Shown here: positions 1 to 8,731 of the stretch, piece by piece
How positions within the stretch are numbered: position 1 is the first letter of the stretch
How the letters are laid out: each line of letters opens with the position of its first letter
From: Cytophagales bacterium
Lineage (GTDB): Bacteria > Bacteroidota > Bacteroidia > Cytophagales > Cyclobacteriaceae
Direction of reading: 5' to 3'
DNA length: 49,722 bases
NCBI GenBank assembly: GCA_003500135.1
Contig: DNTA01000075.1
Location: 1-49,722 of the forward strand
Translations under genes and position numbers: made by a program
Notes under the pieces: generated by a model
The model's database searches: none
What the model saw: only the letters and a program-made list of their open reading frames with translations
Told to the model about the DNA's origin: nothing

Positions 1-98
1 ACTTGACAAAGTAGGACTATCTTAATTGCTGCTAATCCCTGGTGGGTGTTCAGTTTGACCGGAATGCCCTGTTCAATTTCAACGGAATTATCGATCAT
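1..98 (-). CDS. N-terminal fragment of an unidentified protein, cut by the window edge
   Basis: The minus strand is open from an ATG at 98-96 to the window edge, about 32 codons without a stop. The peptide begins MIDNSVEIEQGIPVKLN and is mixed in composition, with no evident signal peptide. An open stretch this short can occur by chance, so the call depends on the ATG and on the gene orientation matching the block that starts at 272. I do not recognise a family. The 173 bases between this ATG and the end of the next gene (99-271) hold no ORF; I see only AT-rich sequence and a short CCCCT/AGGGG inverted pair, with no convincing promoter or terminator. Confidence 0.3.
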   Translation of the reverse strand, partial: MIDNSVEIEQGIPVKLNTHQGLAAIKIVLLCQ

Positions 99-271
99 AC
101 AAAAAATAATAAAAACCCCTATAAAAGACTAATAACATGTTGAAAAAATCGTTAGAGGGGGATAAATAAGAAAATTGCACTTTGAATTAGCTTTTTTGAC
201 AAATAAATGATTAGTAGAAATTCCAGGGTATGAGATTTGTCTTGTTTGATTATGGCTGGAATGAATGGACT

Positions 272-1279
272 TTATTGTGCATTTTTAAGCGCATCTGTTC
301 CCTGCGAAAGGTATTTGCTGTCTTTCATGATCATCACTTCCCAAAAACCTTTCAAAAACCCAAGACCATATCCACACAGCTGACAAATGGCTGCCCAAAT
401 ACTTAATGTGGCAACCTTAAGATTTTTTTCTACAATCAGCGCTTCACTAAATATGAGTAAGAGGTAGAATAGAAGAGGTGCCAAAAGCCACCATTTCCAA
501 AATATTAACATTGAAAGCATGCTCAGAATCAGAAAGATGAAAAAGGCAGTAGGGAAAAGAAAAAAGGGCCGAAAGGTATCAGGGTGTTTTTGTGTTAACA
601 GTATACGACCATAGCCAAAATTTTTTACCTGTCTGAAGAATTTTTTAAAGCTCACCCGTCTTTTGTGGTAAACAAAGCATTCGGGAATTAGCACTACCTT
701 ATAGCCCGCTTTATGCATTTGTATGGCAAGATCGGTGTCTTCAGCGAGCATTATATTCGGGTAACCTCCCGTGGCTTCAAATACTTCCTTTTTCAATCCC
801 ATGTTAAAGCTTCTTGGATTGAATTTTTCCAATGCCTTTTTTCTTCCCCTGATTCCGCCCGTAGTAAATAAAGACGTCATGGTATGGCTTATGGCTTTTT
901 GCAATTCATTAAAATCGGGATGCGCCTTGTCGGGCCCGCCAAAGGCATCAATTTCATGAGTTTGAATGTATTGATCCAGGAAACTCAGATAGTGTTTAGG
1001 AAGCATGGCATCGCTGTCAAAAATCAACAACCAAGCGCCTTCTGCTTGTTTCATACCATAGTTTCGCGTATCGCCCGGGCCGGAATTGTCTTTGTAAAAA
1101 TATCTCGTCTTAAATTTATTCTTATATGCGTCTACTACATCGATACATCGAATATTTGATCCGTCCTCAACAACTAAAACTTCAAAGTCACGAAATTCCT
1201 GCTGATCGATCGAATCAAGCAATTCATGCACCTCTTCCGGTCGATTATATACAGGTACGATTATGGAAAAACGGGGCAT
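272..1279 (-). CDS. Family 2 glycosyltransferase, membrane-anchored
   Basis: 335 residues. The N-terminus FSIIVPVYNRPEEV is the nucleotide-binding beta strand of a GT-A fold GT2 enzyme. A metal-binding DSD lies at residues 88-90, and AEDTDLA around 179-185 fits the acceptor-side catalytic acid region. The last 100 residues contain about three hydrophobic segments (near 236-260, 263-284 and 290-312), so the catalytic domain should face the cytoplasm at the inner membrane. Known for the family: transfer of a sugar from a nucleotide donor to a lipid or glycan acceptor; the sugar and acceptor cannot be read from sequence. It is the last gene of a tight minus-strand block, 14 bases after the next GT2 gene. 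A role in surface glycan or glycolipid synthesis is inferred. Confidence 0.9.
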   Translation of the reverse strand: MPRFSIIVPVYNRPEEVHELLDSIDQQEFRDFEVLVVEDGSNIRCIDVVDAYKNKFKTRYFYKDNSGPGDTRNYGMKQAEGAWLLIFDSDAMLPKHYLSFLDQYIQTHEIDAFGGPDKAHPDFNELQKAISHTMTSLFTTGGIRGRKKALEKFNPRSFNMGLKKEVFEATGGYPNIMLAEDTDLAIQMHKAGYKVVLIPECFVYHKRRVSFKKFFRQVKNFGYGRILLTQKHPDTFRPFFLFPTAFFIFLILSMLSMLIFWKWWLLAPLLFYLLLIFSEALIVEKNLKVATLSIWAAICQLCGYGLGFLKGFWEVMIMKDSKYLSQGTDALKNAQ

Positions 1280-1293
1280 AGTATCCAGTCAGG

Positions 1294-2277
1294 TTAGCTA
1301 ACTTTTTTGTCTGGTTTAGGTTTATGATGTCTGGTTTGTTCCACGATTAAATATTTGCTGTCTTTTTCGGCGTGGAGGGTAAACATTTCGGCGATAAAGC
1401 CGGTAAGAAATAACTGTACACCAATTATTAAAGCCACAAGTGCCAGAAAAAACAATGGTTGATCTACCACATCGCGAACAGGTAATTTATGATATAAACC
1501 CCATAACTTACGGCCAATAATGCCTACAGCAATTATAAAACCCGCGATGAAGGATAATGTGCCCATGGTTCCGAAAAAATGCATCGGGCTTTTTCTGTAT
1601 CGCGAAACAAATGTGACCGACAATAAATCGAGAAACCCAAAAATGAACCGCTCGAAACCAAACTTGGTTATACCATATTTGCGAGGGCGGTGCGTTACTA
1701 TTTTTTCACCGATGTGGTTAAAGCCTTGCCATTTGGCGATAACAGGGATATAACGGTGCATTTCGCCATATACCGAAATGTTTTTGACCACTAACTTGCG
1801 GTAGGCTTTCAGTCCGCAATTAAAGTCATGAAGCTTGATGCCGGAGATTTTACCCGTTACAAAGTTGAAAAACCTGGACGGGATTGTCTTGCTGATCGGG
1901 TCGTGACGCTTTTTTTTCCAACCTGAAACAAGGTCGAAACCATGTTTGGTCACCATATCATAAAGCTCAGGTATTTCATCCGGGCTATCCTGCAGGTCGG
2001 CGTCCATGGTAATGACCACCTCACCTTCAGCTTCTTTGAACCCTGTATTAAGCGCTGCAGATTTACCGTAGTTTCGATTAAAGCGAAATCCGCGAATATT
2101 GGGGTTGCTAACAGAAATTTTACTCATGATGTGCCAGGAAGCATCTGCGCTGCCATCATCAATGAGAATGACTTCATAAGAAAGACCGTGTGATGTGCAC
2201 ACACGGTCTATCCATTCACAAAGTTCATCTAATGATTCTTCTTCGTTAAATACCGGTACGACTACTGATATATCCAA
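1294..2277 (-). CDS. Family 2 glycosyltransferase of the GtrB/ArnC/DPM1 type
   Basis: 327 residues. The start VVVPVFNEEESL, the acidic motif DADLQDSP (92-99) and the basic stretch HRPRKYGITKFG (about 196-207) are characteristic of polyprenyl-phosphate glycosyltransferases. Two transmembrane segments follow (about 236-256 and 274-297) with a basic cytoplasmic tail. Known for the family: transfer of a sugar from UDP- or GDP-sugar to undecaprenyl phosphate, giving a lipid-linked donor. One base separates it from the DUF4199 gene upstream and 14 bases from the GT2 gene downstream, so the two transferases are probably co-expressed. They may act in sequence, this one charging the lipid carrier and the other using or extending it, but that order is inference. 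Confidence 0.92.
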   Translation of the reverse strand: MDISVVVPVFNEEESLDELCEWIDRVCTSHGLSYEVILIDDGSADASWHIMSKISVSNPNIRGFRFNRNYGKSAALNTGFKEAEGEVVITMDADLQDSPDEIPELYDMVTKHGFDLVSGWKKKRHDPISKTIPSRFFNFVTGKISGIKLHDFNCGLKAYRKLVVKNISVYGEMHRYIPVIAKWQGFNHIGEKIVTHRPRKYGITKFGFERFIFGFLDLLSVTFVSRYRKSPMHFFGTMGTLSFIAGFIIAVGIIGRKLWGLYHKLPVRDVVDQPLFFLALVALIIGVQLFLTGFIAEMFTLHAEKDSKYLIVEQTRHHKPKPDKKVS

Positions 2278-2278
2278 A

Positions 2279-2815
2279 TTATTCTACTTCAGGTTTGCTC
2301 TTTTTAAAGATTGCTCCAAATATAAGGGAAATGATCAAGCTGAAAACAAGGAAGTTAATAGAATTAGATTTTAACATACTCCCAGTACTAAATTGATCTT
2401 CTTCCTCTAATTCCGCAAGTGTTTTATCAATTTGATCTTCAGGTGCTCCCATACTGGTCATCATCCTTTCCGTCATTTCAATTGTTGCATCTTTCAAGGT
2501 GTCCGGTAAAGTTGGGTCAATCACACTAAAGAGTAATATGGTGAAAGCAGTACCAATAATCCCTGAAATTATACTCATTACAAAGACACTTAAGAAGGCA
2601 TTTTTAAAGGTCAGGTATCCTCCTACTTCTTTTCGATAGGACAATGTAGCCCAAATCAACAATCCGATGCTTATTAGAAGGCTGATAGCTAAATTCCAAA
2701 ACGACACCATCATTGTGATGTCAACGACATATAAAATTACAGTGTAAATGATGCTCACCAATGAAATGATGACACCATACTTAAGAAGTTTTTTGAATTG
2801 AAATTGATTTTCCAT
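2279..2815 (-). CDS. DUF4199 family membrane protein (first of two tandem copies)
   Basis: 178 residues with four predicted membrane segments: near 12-31, 38-57, 72-98 and a C-terminal one near 152-170. Between the third and fourth lies a charged stretch containing LAELEEEDQF. This is the architecture of DUF4199, a Bacteroidota family of unknown function. The motif GGYLTFKNAFLSVFV precedes the third segment and a related stretch occurs in the neighbouring paralogue. It sits 13 bases after the other DUF4199 gene and one base before the GtrB-type transferase. No catalytic motif is visible; a scaffold or transport accessory role at the inner membrane is only a guess. Confidence 0.8.
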   Translation of the reverse strand: MENQFQFKKLLKYGVIISLVSIIYTVILYVVDITMMVSFWNLAISLLISIGLLIWATLSYRKEVGGYLTFKNAFLSVFVMSIISGIIGTAFTILLFSVIDPTLPDTLKDATIEMTERMMTSMGAPEDQIDKTLAELEEEDQFSTGSMLKSNSINFLVFSLIISLIFGAIFKKSKPEVE

Positions 2816-2828
2816 GGCAATTGGTTTT

Positions 2829-3347
2829 TTATTTCCTTAAAATAATTGAAAAAACAATAGTAAGAAACAATCCTACAATGCATTTTTTAGTAAAATCATC
2901 TACCGGCAAATGAATTTTTTTCATGCCGCGCGTTTTTTTCAGGGTTGCATTGAAGGATTCTTCCCCGAACTGTTCCAATAATGCTTCTTTTTTATCTAAT
3001 AAATCAGCAACGCTATTCGATACAAAGTCTTGAAATAAGGCATCATCAACAAAATAAACAATAATAAATACACAAATGGCAGATAACAGGGCTATAATGA
3101 CATATGTGGCGATACCGATACTCATACCCTGCCAGAAGCGAAGCTTTCTCTGGTTGTAATAATCCTTGAATTCCCTTATTCCAAAAAAAATAAAAATAGG
3201 AATGATGAAAACATCGGCAATCCGGATGGTAACCAATGGATTTTTATCCAGCAGATAAAGGGCCACAAATAGTGCTATACTCACCAGGCCGCCCACTGAG
3301 CCAAAGCGTAAAGGCACCCTTACATATGGGGAATTCATTCTGATCAT
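2829..3347 (-). CDS. DUF4199 family membrane protein (second tandem copy)
   Basis: 172 residues with four hydrophobic segments and a charged loop of about 45 residues before the last one, the same plan as the neighbouring paralogue. The loop contains DLLDKKEALLEQFGEESF, and the protein ends on a transmembrane helix with a short basic tail. Its start overlaps the stop of the dihydroorotase-like gene by four bases (ATGA type), a sign of translational coupling. Two diverged copies side by side suggest an old duplication and possibly a heteromeric membrane complex. Family DUF4199, function unknown. Confidence 0.78.
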   Translation of the reverse strand: MIRMNSPYVRVPLRFGSVGGLVSIALFVALYLLDKNPLVTIRIADVFIIPIFIFFGIREFKDYYNQRKLRFWQGMSIGIATYVIIALLSAICVFIIVYFVDDALFQDFVSNSVADLLDKKEALLEQFGEESFNATLKKTRGMKKIHLPVDDFTKKCIVGLFLTIVFSIILRK

Positions 3348-4621
3348 GGTTTCACAAAATGATTAATGTGATGATGCGTTCCATTGATTGCACCAATTAC
3401 TTTTCCTTTAAGTTCCTGGCCCAACTGGGGTGAGTTATGCGATTTGGACAGGTTATTCGCTCCACCGTACCACCACGTATCATCTGGGTCGAAAGCTGTT
3501 ATTTCAGCGCGATTGCCGGTTTCAATGGTTGGTGTTTCCAGTCCTAAAACAGTACGGGGGCCATATGTCAGTTTATCGATAAAAAGCTCAAGGTCATTTC
3601 CATCACTGGCAGTTACTATGTTAGGGAAAACCGTTTGCAGGCTTAGCATGCCATAGTCGGCCAGGTCAAATTCCAGCTTTTTGCATTCTTCATCTTGTGG
3701 CTCATGCGCAGAAACAATGGCATTGATCGTTCCTTCTTTTACGCCTTTTATCAGGTTTCTCTGGTCGCTCTTTTCGCGCAAAGGTGGATTCACCTTGTAA
3801 TTTGTATCGTAGTCATGCAGTAAAGAATCATCGAAAACCAGTTGATATGCGGCAACATCACAACTCACTTTGGCGCCCTTCTTTTTTGCTTTTTTAATTA
3901 TTTTCACCGCCTTCTCGGTAGAAATTGTGCTAAAATGAATCCGGCCACCGGCGTAATTGAGCAGGTTCAAATCGCGAATGATCATGATCTCTTCAGAAAG
4001 CGAAGGCATGCCCTTCATTCCCAAAACAGTGCTCTGCTCCCCTTCGTGCATACTTGCAAATGCTGTTAGGCGCTTGTCCTCAGGACGGTTAATCAGCAAG
4101 CCCCCGGTTTTTTGAAGGTACATGAGTGTTTTCACCAAGATATCGGTATTCCATATGGGCATATGTCCGTCGGTAAAAACCAATGCCCCGGCATGATACA
4201 TATCGAGCATTTCTGTGAGGTCTGAGCCTTTACAATCGATGGTGACGGCCCCGGAAGGATAGACCTTAACCGTCTGCTGGCCATTGAATCGCTGAAGATA
4301 ATTGATGTCGTTTTTGTTTTGGATTACCGGTTTGGTATTGGGTACCGGCACAACTGCTGTAAATCCCGAAGCAGCAGCTAGTTTTAAACCATTGAATAGA
4401 TCTTCCTTATATTCATAACCTGGGTCGCAAAAATTAGCCCTTAGGTCAAACCAGCCCGGTGATACCGTTAGGTTGTCACTCCTTATCACTTCAGCATCCG
4501 CTTTTTGAATACTTCCTATCTTTTCGATAATGCCCTGGTCATTGATCAGTATATCTTTTTTAGAAAGATGATGAGTAGAATGTTGATCTACAATGGTTGC
4601 CGATTTTAACAGAAAGCTCAT
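3344..4621 (-). CDS. Dihydroorotase-like protein with a degenerate metal site (probable pseudoenzyme)
   Basis: 425 residues, full length for the amidohydrolase-fold type I dihydroorotases, and it keeps their scaffold motifs: PGW.D (55-59), YKEDLFNGL (71-79), PNTKP (94-98) and NPPLR (278-282). The zinc-binding and catalytic residues are replaced. The HxH after the first strand is R61 and N63, the HPED histidine is R179, the second histidine of the HxxHxST motif is T232, and the TDHAP aspartate is A305. It is therefore unlikely to make dihydroorotate. Inactive dihydroorotase homologues are known elsewhere as partners of aspartate transcarbamoylase, but no pyrB is nearby. It overlaps DUF4199 by four bases and lies one base after the BatA/VWA gene, so a structural or regulatory role in that membrane cluster is possible. 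Automatic annotation would probably call it pyrC. Confidence 0.88.
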   Translation of the reverse strand: MSFLLKSATIVDQHSTHHLSKKDILINDQGIIEKIGSIQKADAEVIRSDNLTVSPGWFDLRANFCDPGYEYKEDLFNGLKLAAASGFTAVVPVPNTKPVIQNKNDINYLQRFNGQQTVKVYPSGAVTIDCKGSDLTEMLDMYHAGALVFTDGHMPIWNTDILVKTLMYLQKTGGLLINRPEDKRLTAFASMHEGEQSTVLGMKGMPSLSEEIMIIRDLNLLNYAGGRIHFSTISTEKAVKIIKKAKKKGAKVSCDVAAYQLVFDDSLLHDYDTNYKVNPPLREKSDQRNLIKGVKEGTINAIVSAHEPQDEECKKLEFDLADYGMLSLQTVFPNIVTASDGNDLELFIDKLTYGPRTVLGLETPTIETGNRAEITAFDPDDTWWYGGANNLSKSHNSPQLGQELKGKVIGAINGTHHHINHFVKP

Positions 4622-4622
4622 A

Positions 4623-6641
4623 TCACTTAATAAATCTTATAATCAGTATTTCCGCCAACAAAAAGAATAACGCGACGATCAAAGCGTATTGCCATAAACT
4701 TATGCCAAAACGGCTTTCTTTTATTTCATTTGCTACAGATGCACGTGCTTCGGGCTCAAAAATCGTTACATTTTCTTGTAAAGCAAAAGCTTCATTCAAT
4801 TCTTGTATGGAGTATTGCTTAAGGTCAGATTCAATTTTGTTATGATTAAAGGCAATTAACGCCACTTCATTGTCATAAAGCAGTACTTTATAAAATCCTG
4901 GGCTGACGCTGAATGGAGGCAGTTCAAAATATACCTGGTCATTTACAAATTGCTGAATGGGGATAATTTCTTCGTCCTGATCAACGGGTTGAATTTTAAC
5001 AAGCTGTTGGACGCTGATGCTGTCGAGCGTTAAAAAACCGTTGGGCTCATCGATTCTATAATACAGGTTTTGAAATTGCGTTTTGCTTTGAAGTGCAATT
5101 TTGTACATCGTCGGCACAAATATCGCATGACGCTGAAAATTGGTATAATCTGCTCGCAATGGACTTGATAAAGCGTACACATTACCGGTAGCTTTACTGA
5201 ACCGTGAGAGAAATGGTTGGCCATTTCGTAGTGATAAGAGGTTTTGTCTCAATCCACCCCAACTTACCACTGATCTTGCCGCGGGCATATCAATGCGATC
5301 AGTGGCAGACTCGAATATGTTTTCGAAAAAAGGATTGTCGAGGTCAGGCGGAGCAATATCTGTTTTTTCTGCACCTGGTCCATCAATGCCCTGGTATCCT
5401 GGCACGAGCGCCGATAGCTGATCCAGCGCCGTGGAAGAAGGAATGATCAACAGGTCACCACCTGACTGAATATAACTCTCCAACCTGTTTAATAGAGCTT
5501 CCGATAAGGTGTTGAGTTCGTTGAGTACCACCAGGTCAGATCGACTTAGCTTTTCATAGTCTACATTATTCACATTTTGTCTGTCCAATCGGAAAAGCGC
5601 CTCATTTTCAAATACTTTACCTATTTCCTGTGGTGCATTTTCATCATGTATTTCCAAAATGCTCACTTGCTGGCTTTGGGCCATAATGAAATAAAAGTCA
5701 TTATCAAAAACCGTGGGATAGTCTTCAATGGAAATCCGGCATGAATTGAAATTTTCCAGCGAGGTACTTATGTCAAAACTGATTTCAGCCAGTTTTCCAC
5801 CTTCAACCGTTACACTTGCCGAGGCAGCCTGAATTTGATTGATAAAAAACCTCACAAGCACATCATTTTTTGTGGAGGCGCCTGTATTTTTTAGCATAAC
5901 ATTAAGCTGGTTGTTTTTACCTTCAGCTGAAAGAAATGGCCTCTCGAGATATACAGAGTCAATGTAAATATTTTCAGCGCTCTCAAGCGACACCGGTGAA
6001 AGGGTATATCGGTTGATGGTATCAGGTTGAGATGGAACAATCGTTTCATGAACTGATTTTTGAAAATCCGATACCAAAAAAACATCTTTTGCCTGGGGTG
6101 ATTGTGCCATCATTTTTTCCATTGCCTCGTACACCTTACCCATTGACATCGAGTTAGGTGAAACCTTTATCTCTGTCACATACTCTTTCAATTCATCTTT
6201 TTTCATCCCTCCGAAAGAGCGGCTGTCAAAATCGTTCGTGATCAGGGCGTAACGTGTGTTTGCGGGGTATGCATTAGCGATCTGATCAATATAGCCTGCC
6301 GCAAGATCAATGGCGCGCAGTCCTTCAGCGTGGTAACTGGTCATGCTGAATGAATTATCCAGATAAATGACCACCTCACCATTGCCCTGGGGCTGATTTT
6401 CACCAATTAAAAAAGGCTGGGCAAATGCAAGCGCCAGAAAGGCTAAAAATAGCATTCTACTCATTAAAATGAGATAATGCTTAATTTTCCTTTTAGCTGT
6501 ACTTGCTTCGTTTACCTTACGAAGCATGGCGGTATTGGAAAAATAAATTTTTTTGGCTTTTCTGAAATTGAAAAGGTGAATGATAACAGGCACAATTAGT
6601 GTGAAAAGTGCCCATAAAAAAGTAGGGTAAAGAAATTTCAT
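4623..6641 (-). CDS. BatA-domain / von Willebrand factor A membrane protein
   Basis: 672 residues from the ATG at 6641. An in-frame ATG at 6713 would add 24 poorly fitting residues; the chosen start opens MKFLYPTFLWALF, the standard double-transmembrane N-terminus of BatA-like proteins. Membrane segments lie near 4-24 and 57-77, followed by a VWA domain whose metal-ion-dependent adhesion site begins DNSFS (95-99). A long periplasmic region follows, and a C-terminal helix ends RFIK. Known for the family: Bat-type proteins are found in Bacteroidota and spirochaetes and relate loosely to stress tolerance; this long form is not well characterised. It lies 72 bases after the GntP gene and one base before the dihydroorotase-like gene. 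Confidence 0.85.
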   Translation of the reverse strand: MKFLYPTFLWALFTLIVPVIIHLFNFRKAKKIYFSNTAMLRKVNEASTAKRKIKHYLILMSRMLFLAFLALAFAQPFLIGENQPQGNGEVVIYLDNSFSMTSYHAEGLRAIDLAAGYIDQIANAYPANTRYALITNDFDSRSFGGMKKDELKEYVTEIKVSPNSMSMGKVYEAMEKMMAQSPQAKDVFLVSDFQKSVHETIVPSQPDTINRYTLSPVSLESAENIYIDSVYLERPFLSAEGKNNQLNVMLKNTGASTKNDVLVRFFINQIQAASASVTVEGGKLAEISFDISTSLENFNSCRISIEDYPTVFDNDFYFIMAQSQQVSILEIHDENAPQEIGKVFENEALFRLDRQNVNNVDYEKLSRSDLVVLNELNTLSEALLNRLESYIQSGGDLLIIPSSTALDQLSALVPGYQGIDGPGAEKTDIAPPDLDNPFFENIFESATDRIDMPAARSVVSWGGLRQNLLSLRNGQPFLSRFSKATGNVYALSSPLRADYTNFQRHAIFVPTMYKIALQSKTQFQNLYYRIDEPNGFLTLDSISVQQLVKIQPVDQDEEIIPIQQFVNDQVYFELPPFSVSPGFYKVLLYDNEVALIAFNHNKIESDLKQYSIQELNEAFALQENVTIFEPEARASVANEIKESRFGISLWQYALIVALFFLLAEILIIRFIK

Positions 6642-6713
6642 CTGCTGTAAATCTAATAAATCATTTATTCCGGCAAAAGCAGTTTGATACTTCTCGAATG
6701 TGATAGAACCCAT

Positions 6714-8075
6714 TTACATCCAAAATGATATGAAAAGGGTGGCTAAAAAGGTAATGAGGCCTTGTATTATTGTTGCAGCGCTAAAGGCAAAATAACCCTG
6801 GCGCGTGGTGAGTTTGCTAAATTGAGTAACCACCCAAAAGTAACTGTCGTTGGCATGGGAAAAGGTCATGGAGCCTGCACCGGTGGCCAGGACTACCAGT
6901 GTGCGTCCCATGGTAGTAGCTAATTGTAACTCAGCCAGTAAGGGGGCCATAATTGCCGAGGTAGTTATTAAGGCAACAGTAGAGGAGCCCTGGGATGTTT
7001 TCATTATCGCTGCTAAAAGAAATGGAAGCGCCAGGCCCAATGACGGATCAAGTAATTCCCTACTAAGCATACTCCCGATTTCTGTTGCCTTCAAAATAAA
7101 ACCAAATGCTCCGCCGGCACCTGTAATCAACAAAATAGGCGCTGCTGCTTTAATGCCTTCGGTAATCCAATCGTGTAGTGTTTCTTTATTTAACACAGGA
7201 AGCAGTGGAATGCATGAAAACAACCCTATTAACAGCGCGTTAAGAGGATTGCCAAGTGTGACAAACCATTGAAACAGCGTTCCCGTTCCAAGTGGATGCG
7301 TCGGATACGATGCTACGGTACCTAAAGTAATTAAAACAATGGGGGCAAGAATGGGAGTCAGCGCTTTATATCCTTTGGGCAATGGATTTTCTGCAAGATT
7401 ATCTGAAATATTTTTCATGGCCTGTGCTTCAGCATCCTCTTTTGTTTTCATTTTCTTGCCCATAAAAACAGCCCAGACGTATCCTGCCATCATTCCAGTG
7501 ATGCCCACGAGGCCACCAAACAAAATAACCCAGCCCAAATGTTGGGTTAACTGTAAATTTCCTGCTGCTGCGATAGGTCCGGGGGTGGGAGGAACAAAGG
7601 TGTGCGCGGCATATAGGCCGGTTGCAAGTGCAATGCTCATGGAAATGGCAGGCTTGCCGGTTCTGTTGATCAATGACTTTTTTAGCGCTGAAAGAATGAT
7701 ATATGCGGAATCACAAAAAACCGGGATGGAAACAATAAACCCAATGCAAGACAATGCCAGGGTGGGATTATATCGGCCTACACTCCTCAATAGCATTTCT
7801 GCCAGCTTCAAAGCGGCCCCCGACTTTTCAAGAATTATGCCCATTATTGTACCCACGATAATGATTAGCCCTATTTGCTGCAAAATCGTACCGAACCCTT
7901 CTCCGACCAACGGGGCTACTTCTGCCGGAGGTATGCCCGCACCAAAAGCTACTACTATGCTGACAAGTAAAAGGACTAAAAAGGGATGAATTTTAAATAG
8001 TGTGGTACCCACAATGATCAAAGTGATTGCCGATACTAAAATCAAGGCCATTGTAGCTACTTCAGGCATGGGCAT
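6714..8075 (-). CDS. GntP-family organic acid permease (gluconate/glycerate type)
   Basis: 453 residues, almost entirely hydrophobic, with 12 or more membrane segments and the usual family length of about 450. Diagnostic stretches include GTIMGIILEKSGAA near 78-91, FCDSAYIILS near 119-128 and FVPPTPGPIAAAG near 160-172. Known for the family: proton-coupled uptake of gluconate or related sugar acids such as glycerate. No gluconate or glycerate kinase is in the window, so the substrate is open. It starts two bases after the stop of the DeoC-like gene, a spacing that suggests a functional link. The transported acid might be the ligand or substrate of that protein, which is inference. Confidence 0.9.
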   Translation of the reverse strand: MPMPEVATMALILVSAITLIIVGTTLFKIHPFLVLLLVSIVVAFGAGIPPAEVAPLVGEGFGTILQQIGLIIIVGTIMGIILEKSGAALKLAEMLLRSVGRYNPTLALSCIGFIVSIPVFCDSAYIILSALKKSLINRTGKPAISMSIALATGLYAAHTFVPPTPGPIAAAGNLQLTQHLGWVILFGGLVGITGMMAGYVWAVFMGKKMKTKEDAEAQAMKNISDNLAENPLPKGYKALTPILAPIVLITLGTVASYPTHPLGTGTLFQWFVTLGNPLNALLIGLFSCIPLLPVLNKETLHDWITEGIKAAAPILLITGAGGAFGFILKATEIGSMLSRELLDPSLGLALPFLLAAIMKTSQGSSTVALITTSAIMAPLLAELQLATTMGRTLVVLATGAGSMTFSHANDSYFWVVTQFSKLTTRQGYFAFSAATIIQGLITFLATLFISFWM

Positions 8076-8077
8076 TT

Positions 8078-8731
8078 TTAGTTAATAGCCAGCTGTTTAC
8101 TGAATATCTGGTTTTTGTTTTTAAGTTGGGGCTTTTTCGGCACTTCACTGAAATAGATCAGGGTTTCTTCAGATAGTTCACGAAGCATGATTTCAAAAAC
8201 ATGATGTGTATTTTCGGTATTACTTTTTGGTCTTGGAGACATTTGGTCCAAGAGTTGTATCCCATCCACGCCATATTTTTCGATCCACTTTGGTATTTGA
8301 TAATATTCTAATGACTCAAAACAGCCCGGGAAAAAGCCGGGTACCAGGGTTTTTTTATTGTAATGCGCCACATCTACCAGGCCCTTAATCTCCTGTTCCA
8401 TATAATTCCAATTCTGTGACAGCCATTTGCCAAGGTTCAGTATTCCCAGAATTTCATCTGCTCCATCTACAATAGCTTTTTTGGCCTCGAGATATTTGAT
8501 TTCAGAATATTGCTGACCATAAGGAAAACCCACAGCCACCCTAAGTTTGGTTTTACTGTTTTTCAGTATTGTGCCCAGATTCTTTACACAGGCAGTATTA
8601 ACGGTAATTGCATGAAGTTCAGACTTTACAGCCTCTTTGGCGTAATTTATCACTTCATCATCAGTGAGCAACTGGTTGGCAAGGTATAGGTCACGCAGCC
8701 TATTGTCGTTTTGGTTTTTATGTACAACCAT
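8078..8731 (-). CDS. DeoC-like protein lacking the Schiff-base lysine
   Basis: 217 residues. It has the frame of deoxyribose-phosphate aldolase: ITVNTACVKN (42-51), VAVGFPYG (65-72), and DGADEILGILNLG (89-101) matching the family's DGADEIDMVINIG. The catalytic aspartate is L95. In the segment equivalent to ADFVKTSTGF, here VDGIQLL (155-161), the Schiff-base lysine is Q159. The GTG-rich phosphate-binding end is also changed. Aldolase activity by the known mechanism is therefore unlikely. The protein is otherwise intact and embedded between co-oriented genes with 0-2 base gaps. It could be a different lyase in the superfamily or a regulatory pseudoenzyme. Confidence 0.75.
   Translation of the reverse strand: MVVHKNQNDNRLRDLYLANQLLTDDEVINYAKEAVKSELHAITVNTACVKNLGTILKNSKTKLRVAVGFPYGQQYSEIKYLEAKKAIVDGADEILGILNLGKWLSQNWNYMEQEIKGLVDVAHYNKKTLVPGFFPGCFESLEYYQIPKWIEKYGVDGIQLLDQMSPRPKSNTENTHHVFEIMLRELSEETLIYFSEVPKKPQLKNKNQIFSKQLAIN

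Noticed and set aside
115..160. CCCCT/AGGGG inverted pair near the left edge
   Set aside because: Only five base pairs across a wide loop and no T-run, so it is too weak to call a terminator or operator.
6642..6713. Longer start for the BatA protein at 6713
   Set aside because: It would place 24 polar residues before the conserved double-transmembrane N-terminus. The ATG at 6641 begins exactly at the family motif.
7339..7989. Plus-strand open frame of 216 codons inside the GntP gene
   Set aside because: It is antisense to a clear membrane permease, has no recognisable motif and its open length follows from the codon bias of the real gene.
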